This document shows, piece after piece, positions 36,642-46,339 of a stretch of 64,000 nt of DNA. A program made the translations under genes and the position numbers. The stretch is from positions 879,684-943,683 of the forward strand of contig NZ_LT821240.1 in assembly GCF_900169525.1 (NCBI RefSeq), given 5' to 3'. Under the pieces are notes generated by a model, which saw only the letters and a program-made list of their open reading frames with translations, was not told where the DNA came from and made no database searches. This stretch comes from Corynebacterium pacaense (lineage in GTDB: Bacteria > Actinomycetota > Actinomycetes > Mycobacteriales > Mycobacteriaceae). Each line of letters opens with the position of its first letter. The first letter of the stretch is position 1.

Positions 36642-37418
36642 CTATCGCTGTCCCTGAGCCACGGTTTCCGCCCGCAGCACCGTCCGCTCCCCCGCCTCCA
36701 CCGAGATGGCGAGCACGTTCTCCCGCGCGGGCAGCGGACACAGAAAATGGTCACTGAAGGCGCAGGGCGGAAGGTACGCGAAATTGAAATCAATCTCGGT
36801 CCGCCCCTGGTCATCGGGAAGCGCGAGGGAGAGGAAACGGAAGCGGTGGGTGCCGAGAGCGGTCGAGGCATCGGAGAACACGATCCGCAGCTGGGTGCCG
36901 TCCGAGGATGCCTGGAGCCGGTGCCCGACACCGTCAACGGTGAAGTGCACCCATCCCGCCGCGGTGGCCTCCGACTCGAAGCCGTCGATCGAGGTGACCG
37001 CAACCGTCCGGGCATCCGCGACGAAGGTGGCGGGGATCGCCCACCTGGCGGCCGGGTCGAAGGTCGCGATACCGGCAAAGGAGCTGCGTGCGGCAGCTGT
37101 GCGGTCGAATGTACGCACGGCCCTTCGCCCACCGCGTGCAATCACGGTGAGGATGACCGTGCCGTCATCGAGGGTCGCGCCGGGAAGCAGCTCACTCTGT
37201 GCCGCGCCATAGCCCCCGGGGAGCCCGGTGCCCGCCACACCGTCCGTGGTGAGGTGCCAACGACCGGGCAGTCCCGGTATCTCCGCCGCATCCGCGGCCG
37301 AGGTGGCGCTGATCCAGTGGGTGCCGGTCAGAGCGGTCTGGCCGGTCGGTTCCACCACGGCCCGCTCCCTCTCGGAATGCCACAGCCTCCACTGCTGCTC
37401 GGTGTCCCCGCCGCTCAT
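36642..37418 (-). CDS. DUF1684 family protein
   Basis: A 258-residue protein of the DUF1684 family. Marks are WRLWHSERERAV near the N-terminus, TIARGG-like beta strands, FRFLSLALPDDQGRTEIDFNFAYLPPCAFSDHFLCPLP and the NVLAISVEAGER end. The family's function is not established. It overlaps the upstream LLM gene by 4 bp (ATGA) and precedes the CGNR gene by 4 bp. It could bind or modify the imported substrate; that is a guess from context. Confidence 0.85.
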   Translation of the reverse strand: MSGGDTEQQWRLWHSERERAVVEPTGQTALTGTHWISATSAADAAEIPGLPGRWHLTTDGVAGTGLPGGYGAAQSELLPGATLDDGTVILTVIARGGRRAVRTFDRTAAARSSFAGIATFDPAARWAIPATFVADARTVAVTSIDGFESEATAAGWVHFTVDGVGHRLQASSDGTQLRIVFSDASTALGTHRFRFLSLALPDDQGRTEIDFNFAYLPPCAFSDHFLCPLPARENVLAISVEAGERTVLRAETVAQGQR

Positions 37419-38551
37419 GACTTTTCTCCGATCGTCTGCGGAACGGGACTGAGGTTGAGTTCGGCGCGCTGCGCCGCCCATCCCCTTCGGACCAGCGGAA
37501 CCACGTCGTTGAGAAGCGCCGCCGCATGGGAGATGGCCTCATCGGTGGTGTGCGCGGCCGGGTGGATGCCCAGCACCAGTTCATCGGAGAGCGCGATCGT
37601 GGGATCCGAGAGCAGATCGGCGGCCAGTTCCGCGCCGTCGCCCCAGATTGCATTGTCACTGAGCAGCTTCTGCTCAGTGGTGTGGGCGGGATCGGCGCGT
37701 CCGACGAGCTCCGCCTGCTCGAGCCAGCGTGCGGTCCGTGCGCCGAAATCCTCGAGCGCCTCCTGCGTGGTCGGGCCGTCGAAGGCGGTGCGGGAGGTGA
37801 TCACGTAGGGGGTACGGGTGTCGCCCCAGGTTTCCGCGAAGACCCTCCGGTACTCGATGACGGAATCGGCCTGGCGCTGGTGAAAGGCCCGGCGGTTCTC
37901 CGGGGTGCGCTCGGGGCCGTTGCCGAAGCGCTCGAGGATCAGTCCGTCCCCCTTGATCGCGGCGTTGCGGATGGTCTCGATATTCGAGCTGCCATGGAAG
38001 ATGCGGCCCTCGAGGTTGGTGTTCGGTGGCCAGATCGAGGCCGAGCCACCCTCGACCCGGTTGCCCTCGAGTGCCCAGTGCAGACGGTCGACCTTGTCCA
38101 CGAAGTTGCGGTCCCGGTCGGAGTTCCAGCCCTCGAAGACGTGGAAGGAATCCGAGGGGACCCCCTTGCCCACGCCGAGCAGCAGTCGCCCTCCCGAGTA
38201 GTGGTCGATCACCGACGCCTCCTCGGCGACGCGCACGGGATCATCGAGAACCAGTGGCAGCACGGCGGTCCCGAGGTCGATCCTCTCCGTGACCGCGGCG
38301 GCGGCACCGAGGAAGGCGAAGGGTGACGGCAGCGCCGCCCAGCCCGCGTTGAAATGACGGGTCGCGATCCACGCGCTGTCATAGCCCTGCCGCTCCAGCT
38401 CCCGGATCAGCCGGATGTTGTCGGCGAAGATGGTGTCCAGATTGTCGTGCTGGTCCAGGTGGGTGATGAATCCGATGCGCAGCTGCTCACCGATCCCCGA
38501 GGTACCGAGTGGTGCACGCGTGCCCTGCACCGATTGTGTGGAGAAACTCAT
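37415..38551 (-). CDS. Luciferase-like FMN monooxygenase, KPN_01858-type
   Basis: A 378-residue LLM-fold flavin monooxygenase (IGFITHLDQHD, YDSAWIATRHF, IDHYSGGRLLLGVGKG). It resembles the KPN_01858/TIGR04027-type enzymes that occur beside peptide-type ABC importers. With reduced FMN and oxygen it would oxidise a carbon-sulfur or carbon-nitrogen compound delivered by the importer; the substrate is unknown. It overlaps the DUF1684 gene by 4 bp and is 15 bp after the second LLM gene. Confidence 0.87.
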   Translation of the reverse strand: MSFSTQSVQGTRAPLGTSGIGEQLRIGFITHLDQHDNLDTIFADNIRLIRELERQGYDSAWIATRHFNAGWAALPSPFAFLGAAAAVTERIDLGTAVLPLVLDDPVRVAEEASVIDHYSGGRLLLGVGKGVPSDSFHVFEGWNSDRDRNFVDKVDRLHWALEGNRVEGGSASIWPPNTNLEGRIFHGSSNIETIRNAAIKGDGLILERFGNGPERTPENRRAFHQRQADSVIEYRRVFAETWGDTRTPYVITSRTAFDGPTTQEALEDFGARTARWLEQAELVGRADPAHTTEQKLLSDNAIWGDGAELAADLLSDPTIALSDELVLGIHPAAHTTDEAISHAAALLNDVVPLVRRGWAAQRAELNLSPVPQTIGEKS

Positions 38552-38566
38552 GGTTGCGATCCTGTT

Positions 38567-39634
38567 CTATGCAATGGGAAATGGTGATGCGGACACCTGG
38601 GTCTCGGCGTCCACGGCTCCGGGATCGCGGTAGGCGACGGCGGTGCGGGGGGCATCGTCCTGCAGCTGCGGAAGCACTGAGGCGAAGAGCTCGATGGACT
38701 CGAGTGCGTGCTCGTGGGAGACATGGGGCCCCTGGAACTGGATGGCCGTCTCCTCGGTCCCGTCGAACTGCCTGGTCCAGACCTCGATCTTCTCCGCGAC
38801 CTGCTCCGGGGTGCCCACGGCGAAGCTGAGCTTCTCCGCTATGTCATCGAATTCCGGGCTGTCCGGGCCACCCGTGAACTCATACCGGAGATAGGTGCGG
38901 GCATAGGCACGGAGGAATTCCACCGCACGCTCCCTCGCCAGCTCGGTGGTCGCGGCGACCAGTCCGGAGCGGAGGTGGATGACCTCGCCGCCCGGTACCG
39001 CGGCACGGTACTCCTCGTTGAAGCGGAGCCGCTGTTCCAGGGGAAGGGGACGCGGGATCATCAGTCGGTAGCCGCTTTCCGCGGCCAGTTCGATGGCGTT
39101 GCGGCCGGCCGCGGTCCAGATGATATCGCGCGCCGGCCTGCCCGATCTCGGGGACAGTTCCACGCGTGGGAAGAAGTAGTACTCACCTTCGAAGTCGACG
39201 ACACCGGTGTCGAAGGCCTGATGGAGGATCTGGTGGATCTCCCTGGCCCTGGCCGAGGCGTCATCCTGGGTGAAGCCGAAGATCTCCCCGATCTCGGGAA
39301 ACGCCATACCGGTGCCCACCCCGAGGTCGAGGCGGCCGCCGCTGAGGGCGTCGAGAAGCAGGGCGGACTCGGCGAGTCTGATCGGGTGGTAGTAGGGTGC
39401 GCACACAATTGAGGTACCCAGTCGGATCCTGCTGGTCACACCGCTCAGGCGGGTGAGAAACAGCAGCGGATCGGGGATCTCGCCGCGGGAACGGAAGTGG
39501 TGCTCGGTGACCCAGACACCGTTGTATCCGAGCTGGTCCCCGAGGACGACCTGTTCCTCGATGTCGCGGTAGAGCTGGGCGGGGCTCTGCCCCGGGGCGG
39601 TGTCGCCGTAGTAGAAGAGATCGATTCTCGGCAT
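38567..39634 (-). CDS. Second luciferase-like FMN monooxygenase
   Basis: A 355-residue LLM protein with the family marks IDLFYYGDTAPG, GYNGVWVTEHHF, SRIRLGTSIVCAPYYHPIRLAE and LLDALSGGRLDLGVGTG. It is distinct from its neighbour (different insertions and C-terminus), so the pair may catalyse successive oxidations or share a two-subunit enzyme. A flavin reductase is not seen in the operon. AAGGAG precedes the ATG. Confidence 0.88.
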   Translation of the reverse strand: MPRIDLFYYGDTAPGQSPAQLYRDIEEQVVLGDQLGYNGVWVTEHHFRSRGEIPDPLLFLTRLSGVTSRIRLGTSIVCAPYYHPIRLAESALLLDALSGGRLDLGVGTGMAFPEIGEIFGFTQDDASARAREIHQILHQAFDTGVVDFEGEYYFFPRVELSPRSGRPARDIIWTAAGRNAIELAAESGYRLMIPRPLPLEQRLRFNEEYRAAVPGGEVIHLRSGLVAATTELARERAVEFLRAYARTYLRYEFTGGPDSPEFDDIAEKLSFAVGTPEQVAEKIEVWTRQFDGTEETAIQFQGPHVSHEHALESIELFASVLPQLQDDAPRTAVAYRDPGAVDAETQVSASPFPIA

Positions 39635-39656
39635 GATGCTCCTTGGGATGGGTGGT

Positions 39657-41321
39657 TTAGTTGGTGATCTGGACGTCGTAGAAGGAATCGGTGTATCCGA
39701 CCAGGTCGAATTTCCATCCGCTCACATCCGGGGTCGTGCCAACGATCTTCTTCGGGATGTAGAGCGGGACGGCGAAACCCTCGTCCAGGATGCGGTGCTG
39801 GACCTCATGTGCGGCCTTGATCCGCGCCTCGGTGTCCTGGGAGGTGCTGATCAGGGCATAGGCCTCGTTGATCGCGGGATCATCGAGGAGCCCGTAGTTG
39901 ATTCCCGACCCTCCGCCGGAGCGCGGGATGGAGGAGGCTGCGAAGGGTCCGACCGAGGTCGCCACCTCGGCGAAGCCACGGGAGGCGTCGGCGAGATTGT
40001 GCTCACCCTTGGCGATCTCGCTGGTGAAGGAGGCGGTATCGAAGGGCGTTCGGACAACCTCGAAGCCGGTGTCCTTCAGAGCAGCGGCGATGGCCTCACC
40101 GAGCTGCTGGCGCTGATCGGTCTGCACGTAGAGGCTGTCCACATACCACTCGATCCGCAGACGCTGGCCGTCTTTGACGCGGTAGCCCTCGGAATCGGTC
40201 TCCGTGTAGCCCGCCTGCTCCAGAAGTCTGGTCGCCTCCTCGGGATCGTAGGACCAGGTTCCCTCGAGCGATTCATCGAAGCTGCCCTCGGGCGGTGTTC
40301 CCGGGAGGGTGGTCGACCAGGCCTTGTCATAGACCCCTGCGTAGACCCCGTCAAGAATGGATTCGATGTCGATGGCTGAGCGGAAAGCTAGGCGCACATT
40401 CTTATCGTCGAAGGGCGCGGTGTTCGGGTTCAGTGCCAGGTAGTAGGGCGTGCCCGTGTTGTCCTGGGTGAGAATGCTGTTGCCCGCGGACTCCACCTCG
40501 GTGATGTTCAGCGGCGGGACCTGGTCGATGGCGTCGGCCTGCCCGGAGTTCAGCGAACCGATTCGTGCCTGCGGCTCGGGTACGAACTGGATGTTGACCT
40601 CCTCCAGGTACGCCGGGCCATCGTGGTCGAAGGTCTCGGGCGCCCAGTTGTAGTCCTCGTTGCGTTCGAGGGCGAGGGAGGATCCCTTGGAGTAGCTGGC
40701 GACCTTGAACGGTCCGGTGCCGATGGACAGGGTGGGGTCGGCGCTGAGCTCCGCCGGGGAGTGCTCACTGAGCACCTTTCCCGAGTACACCGGCCAGTGC
40801 GGGGTGGAGAAGGCGTGGATGAGTCCGGCGTTGGGGCGGGAGAGCCTGACCTCGAGGGTGTTATCATCGATCACGGTGTTCTCGGCGATGCCGCTGGAGA
40901 CGGTGGCCAGGTCCGGCTCATGGAGCGGACGGTCCAGGTTCTGCTTGAGCACCTCGGCGTTGAAGGGGGTTCCGTCGTGGAAGGTCACCCCCTCCCGCAG
41001 GGTGAAGGTGTAGGTCAGTCCGTCCTCGCTGATCTCCCAATCCGTGGCCAGCCCCGGCTTGTAGGTGCCGTCGGAGGCCTGGGAGGTGATGGAATCAAAG
41101 ATGGACGAGTTGATGGAGTTTGCGTTGAGGCTCGGGACGCGCTGGCCGTCCCAGACCGGCGGTTCGGTATTGGCCAGGTAGGTCAGTTCCTGGGTCCGTC
41201 CGCCGTCGCCGCCGGGGGATCCGGAGGCATCCGAGCTCGAGCCGGTGCCCGAGGTGCAGGCGGTGAGCAGCAGGCCGGAGGCGAGTGCCGCGGCGAGGAT
41301 GGTACGGGGAAACTTCTTCAT
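39657..41321 (-). CDS. Peptide-type ABC substrate-binding lipoprotein
   Basis: A 554-residue SBP_bac_5 family lipoprotein: Lys-Lys N-terminus, hydrophobic core and lipobox LLTAC (Cys22). A DppA/OppA-like domain follows (DWEISEDGLTYTFTLREGVTFHDG, IGTGPFKVASYSKGSSLALERNEDY). It delivers the ligand to the DppBC-like permeases encoded upstream. It is similar in context to the KPN_01854-type binding proteins found with LLM enzymes. It lies 36 bp after the fused ATPase gene. Confidence 0.92.
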   Translation of the reverse strand: MKKFPRTILAAALASGLLLTACTSGTGSSSDASGSPGGDGGRTQELTYLANTEPPVWDGQRVPSLNANSINSSIFDSITSQASDGTYKPGLATDWEISEDGLTYTFTLREGVTFHDGTPFNAEVLKQNLDRPLHEPDLATVSSGIAENTVIDDNTLEVRLSRPNAGLIHAFSTPHWPVYSGKVLSEHSPAELSADPTLSIGTGPFKVASYSKGSSLALERNEDYNWAPETFDHDGPAYLEEVNIQFVPEPQARIGSLNSGQADAIDQVPPLNITEVESAGNSILTQDNTGTPYYLALNPNTAPFDDKNVRLAFRSAIDIESILDGVYAGVYDKAWSTTLPGTPPEGSFDESLEGTWSYDPEEATRLLEQAGYTETDSEGYRVKDGQRLRIEWYVDSLYVQTDQRQQLGEAIAAALKDTGFEVVRTPFDTASFTSEIAKGEHNLADASRGFAEVATSVGPFAASSIPRSGGGSGINYGLLDDPAINEAYALISTSQDTEARIKAAHEVQHRILDEGFAVPLYIPKKIVGTTPDVSGWKFDLVGYTDSFYDVQITN

Positions 41322-41357
41322 TGTCTTTCCTTAGTTGATGGTGTGTATCGGTGATGG

Positions 41358-43052
41358 TCAGGTAAGTCTGGGGATCGCCGCGATCAGTTCACGGGTGTAG
41401 GCGTCCCGCGGATCGGTGAAGACCTCGTCCACGGGACCCGACTCCACGACCCTGCCCCGCCGCATGACCGCGACCTCATCGGCGATGTGCTGGATCACGC
41501 CCAGATCATGGGAGATGAACAGCATGGTCACATTGGTCTGTTCCTGGAGGTCGGAGAGGAGATCAAGAACCTGCGCCTGCACGGAGACATCGAGTGCGGA
41601 GACCGGCTCGTCGCAGACGATGATCCGCGGTGATGTGGCCAGGGCGCGGGCGATGGCCACCCGCTGGCGCTGTCCGCCGGACAACTGCAGCGGGTGTCTG
41701 GACAGGTGTCCCGCGTTGAGTCCGACCTGTTCGAGCAGCTTCACCCCGCGGTCCCTGATCCCACCGCCCTCGACCCCGCTTGCGCGCAGCGCCTCGGTGA
41801 GCAGCGCCTCGACGGAGTAGCGCGGATCGAAGGAGCTCAGGGGATCCTGGGAGATCACCTGCATGAGGTGGCGGCGGGGTCGGCGCTGCGCTTCGCTCAG
41901 CGCGGTCCAGGGCTGCCCGCCGATGTGCACCTCACCGTCATCCGGTCGCTCCAGGCCGAGAACGATGCGCGCGACCGTTGATTTTCCGGAGCCCGACTCC
42001 CCGACGATCCCGAGGGTGGTGCCGCTGGCGATGGTGAAGGAGACGTCATCGACGGCGGTGAGTGACTGCCCACCGGGGAGCGGAAAGACGCGGCGCAGCC
42101 CGGAGGTCTCGACGCTGATTCCGCCCGATTCCCCGGGGCCGCCCGCTGTGACCCCGGAGAAGTGCGCCACCGGCGCCGGGGAGAGACGCTCGCCTCGCGA
42201 CGACGCGGAGGGCACCGCCTCCAGCAGCTGTCTGGTGTAGTCGCTGGAGGGATGGTGGAGGACCTCCTCCGGGTTGCCCTGTTCCATCACCTCACCCGAG
42301 CGCATCACCACGATGTGGTCGGCCAGGGCGGCCACCACGGCCAGATCATGGCTGACCAGCAGCAGCCCGGTTCCCGCCTCCTTGAGCTGGGCGAGAAGAT
42401 CGAGAACCTGCGCCTGGACGGTGACGTCGAGGGCGGTGGTCGGCTCATCGGCGATGATCAGCCGTGGTTCGCCGGCCAGGGCGGTGGCGATCAGCGCCCG
42501 CTGCCGGAGTCCCCCGGAGAGCTGATGGGGGTATCGGTCAAAGGTCTGCGCGGGGTCCGGGACACCGACCCGGCCGAGAAGCTCCCGCGCCCGGTCCTTC
42601 CGCTCACGGCGGGACAGTCCGGTGTGCAGGCGCAGGGTCTCGGTGATCTGCTTTCCCACCGGGACGAGCGGGTCGAGGGAGACCAGTGCGTCCTGGAGGA
42701 CTAGACCGATGTCCCCGCCCCGCAGTTTCCGCCACTGCCTGGTGCTCAGGTTCCGCAGATCCCGGCCGTCGAAGTCGAGTGCCCCGGCGGTGATGGTTGC
42801 CGAATCCGGGATCAGGCCCAGCAGGGCATGGGCGGTCATGCTCTTACCCGCACCGGACTCCCCCACCAGCGCCGTGCAGGTTCCGGGTTCGATGGAGAAG
42901 CTGATGTCGGAGACAATCGGTCTGCCGCCGATCGCGATGCTGAGATCCCGCACGGCAACCAGCGCGTCCCCACCGCCTGCAGGGGTGACCCGTGGCGGGG
43001 TCTCGACCTTATCGGTGGCGTGATCGCGCCCCGGGGTCTTCGTGGATATCAC
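41358..43052 (-). CDS. Fused DppD-DppF-type dual ABC ATPase
   Basis: A 564-residue protein with two full ATPase units. The first has GESGAGKSMT, LSGGLRQRALIA and LIIADEPTTALD; the second has GESGSGKSTVA, LSGGQRQRVAIA and IIVCDEPVSALD. It replaces the separate DppD and DppF subunits of peptide/nickel importers. The GTG at 43052 has AAGGAG 7 bp upstream and overlaps the permease stop (GTGA). Confidence 0.93.
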   Translation of the reverse strand: MISTKTPGRDHATDKVETPPRVTPAGGGDALVAVRDLSIAIGGRPIVSDISFSIEPGTCTALVGESGAGKSMTAHALLGLIPDSATITAGALDFDGRDLRNLSTRQWRKLRGGDIGLVLQDALVSLDPLVPVGKQITETLRLHTGLSRRERKDRARELLGRVGVPDPAQTFDRYPHQLSGGLRQRALIATALAGEPRLIIADEPTTALDVTVQAQVLDLLAQLKEAGTGLLLVSHDLAVVAALADHIVVMRSGEVMEQGNPEEVLHHPSSDYTRQLLEAVPSASSRGERLSPAPVAHFSGVTAGGPGESGGISVETSGLRRVFPLPGGQSLTAVDDVSFTIASGTTLGIVGESGSGKSTVARIVLGLERPDDGEVHIGGQPWTALSEAQRRPRRHLMQVISQDPLSSFDPRYSVEALLTEALRASGVEGGGIRDRGVKLLEQVGLNAGHLSRHPLQLSGGQRQRVAIARALATSPRIIVCDEPVSALDVSVQAQVLDLLSDLQEQTNVTMLFISHDLGVIQHIADEVAVMRRGRVVESGPVDEVFTDPRDAYTRELIAAIPRLT

Positions 43053-43957
43053 AGTGAACTCCTTCTGGTGATGAAGTGCTGCTGCAGCCAGCGTCCAGTG
43101 ACGGTGACGGCGACGACGGTGATGGTGATCGCGACACCCGGCCAGATGGCGATCCAGGGATTGACACCCAGGTACTGGCGGGCCTCGGAGAGCATCAGCC
43201 CCCATTCCGGTGTCGGTGGTACGGCGCCGAGACCGAGGAAGCTCAGGCCGGCACCGAAGATGATGCACACACCGACGCCGATGACCGCGTTGACCAGTAC
43301 GGGTCCGAGGCTGTTGGGCAGAACGTGCCGCAGCACCAGGGTCGAGGGCTTCAATCCCAGGACGATTCCGGATTCAACGTACCCGGATTCCCGGATCTGC
43401 ATGACCTGCGATCGGACCAGGCGTGCCGATCCCGGAATCCTGCCCAGGCCCACCGCCAGGAGCAGGCTCCACTGGCCGGCCCCGAGGATCGTGATCGTCA
43501 ACAGGGCGATCAGCACCTCCGGAAAGGCGAGTGCCACATCGAGAATTCTGCTGATGACACGGTCGACGGCACCCCTGGCGTAGCCGGCGATCACTCCGAG
43601 GATGATCCCGCCGACCGCACCGATCGCCGCCGCCCCCAGGCCCAGGGAGATGGAGTAGAAGGCTCCGTGGACCAGACGGGAGAACACGTCGCGGCCGAGC
43701 TGGTCGGTGCCCAGCCAGTGCTCCGCGGAAGCCGGTGCGAAGGTGGTAGCCGGGCTGGTATCGAGGGGATCGTGTGAGGTCAGAAGACCGGGGAAGACGG
43801 CGGCGAGCAGCAGGACCGCAAGCAGCAGCATGGCCAGGGACACGCCGAACGGCGGAAGCCTGCGGAACCAGGGCGGCGCTGCTTCGGCATGCTCGGCATC
43901 CTCGGCACGGTCGGCGGGACGGCCCACGATGGTGGCGGCGTCGACGGGAACGGTCAT
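43049..43957 (-). CDS. DppC-type ABC permease
   Basis: A 302-residue permease with an extended cytosolic N-terminus, about six helices and the typical HWLGTDQLGRDVFSRLVHG motif after helix 1. The EAA loop contains GLKPSTLVLRHVLPNSLGP. It pairs with the DppB-type protein encoded just upstream, overlapping it by 4 bp. Confidence 0.93.
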   Translation of the reverse strand: MTVPVDAATIVGRPADRAEDAEHAEAAPPWFRRLPPFGVSLAMLLLAVLLLAAVFPGLLTSHDPLDTSPATTFAPASAEHWLGTDQLGRDVFSRLVHGAFYSISLGLGAAAIGAVGGIILGVIAGYARGAVDRVISRILDVALAFPEVLIALLTITILGAGQWSLLLAVGLGRIPGSARLVRSQVMQIRESGYVESGIVLGLKPSTLVLRHVLPNSLGPVLVNAVIGVGVCIIFGAGLSFLGLGAVPPTPEWGLMLSEARQYLGVNPWIAIWPGVAITITVVAVTVTGRWLQQHFITRRSSL

Positions 43958-44973
43958 CGTCTCGCTCCTTTCAGACGGGGATCGATCAGGGGGTAGAGAA
44001 GATCAACAAGGGTGTTGATCAGAACGAAGATGAGGGAGGAGAGGATGACGAAGCCCAGGACAACGGGGATGTCTCGGTCCTGCACCGCGAGCACGGCCAC
44101 CCGACCGATTCCCGGTCGGGCGAAGAGCGTCTCGATGATCACCGTTCCACCCAGCAAAGAGCCGAAGATGATGGAGGACAGCGTCAGCGCGGGCAACCCT
44201 GCGTGGCGGAGCACATGGCGCGAGCGGAGTGCCCCCTCGCCGAGCCCGCGGGCACGAAGCGTTTTCACGAAGGGCTCGTGCAGGGTGTACTCCATGCGTT
44301 CGCGCAGGATCTGGGACAGCACACCGAACACCGTCGATGCCAGCGTCACCGCAGGCAGAATCAGCGCGGCGGGGGTCTCATTGCCGAAGGCCGGCAGCAG
44401 CCGGAGCTGGAAGGAGAAGACCGTCATGAGGATGATTCCCAACCAGAATGCCGGAGTGGATACCGCGATCAGCTCCACGAACTGCGCGGCGAAACGTGCC
44501 CAGGAGTTGCGTCCGGATGTCAGCAGGGCGACGAGCACCGCGAACACCGTGGCTATGAGCATGGCCACCAGTGTCAGCTCGATGGTCGGGGCGAGCTCGG
44601 CGAGCAGGACCTCGAGCACCGGGGTGCCGCGCTGATAGCTGGTCCCCAGGTCCCCGGTGACCACGCCACCGAGATAGTCGAGGTACTGCTGCCACGCCGG
44701 TTTGTCCAGGCCATAGTCCGCGGCGATGCGCGCACGCATCTCCGGGGTCGCATCCTGGATACCGGACATGAGGATGTCCAGGGGATCGCCGGGGATCGCC
44801 TTGACCGCGAGGAAGGCCAGCGTCGCCGCGGCCCACACCGTTAACACGATATCCACCAGACGCTGCAGGATGAATCGCGGCCACCCGCCGACCCTGGCCA
44901 GCCCGCGGGAGCCCGGCGTCCGGTCCCCCAGCGCACTCCCGGAGCTTCCCGGCGCACCGGTTAAAACCGCCAT
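43954..44973 (-). CDS. DppB-type ABC permease
   Basis: A 339-residue permease: FILQRLVDIVLTVWAAATLAFLAVKAIPGDP at the first helix, DYLGGVVTGDLGTSYQRG in the external loop, and RARGLGEGALRSRHVLRHAG as the EAA coupling loop. It forms the import channel with the DppC-type protein. The start is 1 bp after the M20 stop. Confidence 0.93.
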   Translation of the reverse strand: MAVLTGAPGSSGSALGDRTPGSRGLARVGGWPRFILQRLVDIVLTVWAAATLAFLAVKAIPGDPLDILMSGIQDATPEMRARIAADYGLDKPAWQQYLDYLGGVVTGDLGTSYQRGTPVLEVLLAELAPTIELTLVAMLIATVFAVLVALLTSGRNSWARFAAQFVELIAVSTPAFWLGIILMTVFSFQLRLLPAFGNETPAALILPAVTLASTVFGVLSQILRERMEYTLHEPFVKTLRARGLGEGALRSRHVLRHAGLPALTLSSIIFGSLLGGTVIIETLFARPGIGRVAVLAVQDRDIPVVLGFVILSSLIFVLINTLVDLLYPLIDPRLKGARR

Positions 44974-44974
44974 C

Positions 44975-46339
44975 TCAGTTCACCCTCCCGTGAATGCGGT
45001 AATCGAACTCCCTGCGCACGGCGGCGCGCAGTCCCGCGTCGGCGAGGTAGTCGGCGGCCGTGCCGGACAGTGATACCGCGGCGTCGACAAGCGCGTCAGT
45101 GGCGGCGGGTTGCACGGTCGTGTCCGCGAAAGCCGCGTTGTGCGGAGAGACATCGGGGGCACCGCCCAGCCCGAGCGAGGGATGGATGGCGGGGATGAAC
45201 TGACTGACGTTGCCCATGTCCGTCGAGGGCCCGCCCTGGCGCAGGCGCGCGGAGCGCAGGGGTACGGTGCGTCCACGATCGCGAAGATGGTCGGACCAGC
45301 GCTTGATCAGTTCCACGTTGTTCTTCAGCGGCAGGTAGGCGGGCTCGAAATCGAGGTCGATCTCCGCTGTGGTTCCGGTGGACAGGGCCGCGGCGCGCAG
45401 GATCTCGGCAACGCGCTCGGTGAGCACGTCCAGTGTCTCAATCTCCGTCGAGCGGATCAGGAACACAGCGGACGCGGTCTCGGGCACGACATTCGCGGCG
45501 GAACCGCCGTTGGTGATCACGCCGTGAATGCGGTCGACCGGGAGGATGTGCTGGCGCAGCTGCGCCACCGACTGATAGGCGGTGACCACGGCGTCGAGTG
45601 CATTGAGTCCCAGGTAGGGGCTCATGGCCGCGTGCGCCGCCCGGCCGCGGTAGGTCACCGCTATTCGACGCACACCGCTGGTGCCAGGGCCGTAGACGGG
45701 TGAGGCGCCGTCGCCCACCCCGGGGTGGACCATGCCCGCGGCATCGACATCGTCGAAGCCGCCGGCACGGAGGATCAGTTCCTTGCCGCCACCGGACTCC
45801 TCCGCGGGGGCTCCGATGAAGGAGATCCGACCGCCGATGTCCACGATGACCTCGCGCAGGGCGAGGTAGGCGCCGACGGCGACGCCGGCGATGATGTTGT
45901 GCCCGCAGGCGTGACCGACCTCGGGCAGCGCATCGTATTCGGCGACGATGGCGAAATGCGGGGGTGCATCCTGCTCAGTGCCCTTGCCGGCGGTGTCGCC
46001 CGCATGCACGGCGGTGTCGAGACCGAAGGCTCCGACCTCGGCGTCCACGCCGTGGGATCGCAAAAGATCCGCGATGGCCCGCGCGGAACGGTGCTCACGG
46101 AAGGCGGTCTCCGGGTGGTCGTGGAGATCCCTGGCCAGAGCCTCGAGCTCGGGGCGCAGGGATTCAACGTGATCGGCTATGCGGCGCTGGATCTGCTCCG
46201 GGGCACCGGCGAAGTGGGAGACGCCGTCACCGTGATCATCATCCGGTGCCCCGGAGACGGCGCCCGGTGCCGCCTCCTGCGCCGCGTCGAAGGCGAAGTA
46301 GATGTTCAGGGGATCGGTGGGGGAAACTGAGGTGGTCAT
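44975..46339 (-). CDS. M20 family amidohydrolase (AbgB/HipO type)
   Basis: A 454-residue metal-dependent amidohydrolase. The ligand-bearing motifs are LHDHPETAFREH, EYDALPEVGHACGHN, GAPAEESGGGK and the C-terminal SPHNAAF region; the lid domain contains YRGRAAHAAMSPYLGLNALDA. It should cleave an N-acyl or other amide bond of the imported compound in the cytosol. It overlaps the AKR gene by 4 bp (ATGA) and is followed by the permeases, so uptake and hydrolysis are encoded together. Confidence 0.92.
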   Translation of the reverse strand: MTTSVSPTDPLNIYFAFDAAQEAAPGAVSGAPDDDHGDGVSHFAGAPEQIQRRIADHVESLRPELEALARDLHDHPETAFREHRSARAIADLLRSHGVDAEVGAFGLDTAVHAGDTAGKGTEQDAPPHFAIVAEYDALPEVGHACGHNIIAGVAVGAYLALREVIVDIGGRISFIGAPAEESGGGKELILRAGGFDDVDAAGMVHPGVGDGASPVYGPGTSGVRRIAVTYRGRAAHAAMSPYLGLNALDAVVTAYQSVAQLRQHILPVDRIHGVITNGGSAANVVPETASAVFLIRSTEIETLDVLTERVAEILRAAALSTGTTAEIDLDFEPAYLPLKNNVELIKRWSDHLRDRGRTVPLRSARLRQGGPSTDMGNVSQFIPAIHPSLGLGGAPDVSPHNAAFADTTVQPAATDALVDAAVSLSGTAADYLADAGLRAAVRREFDYRIHGRVN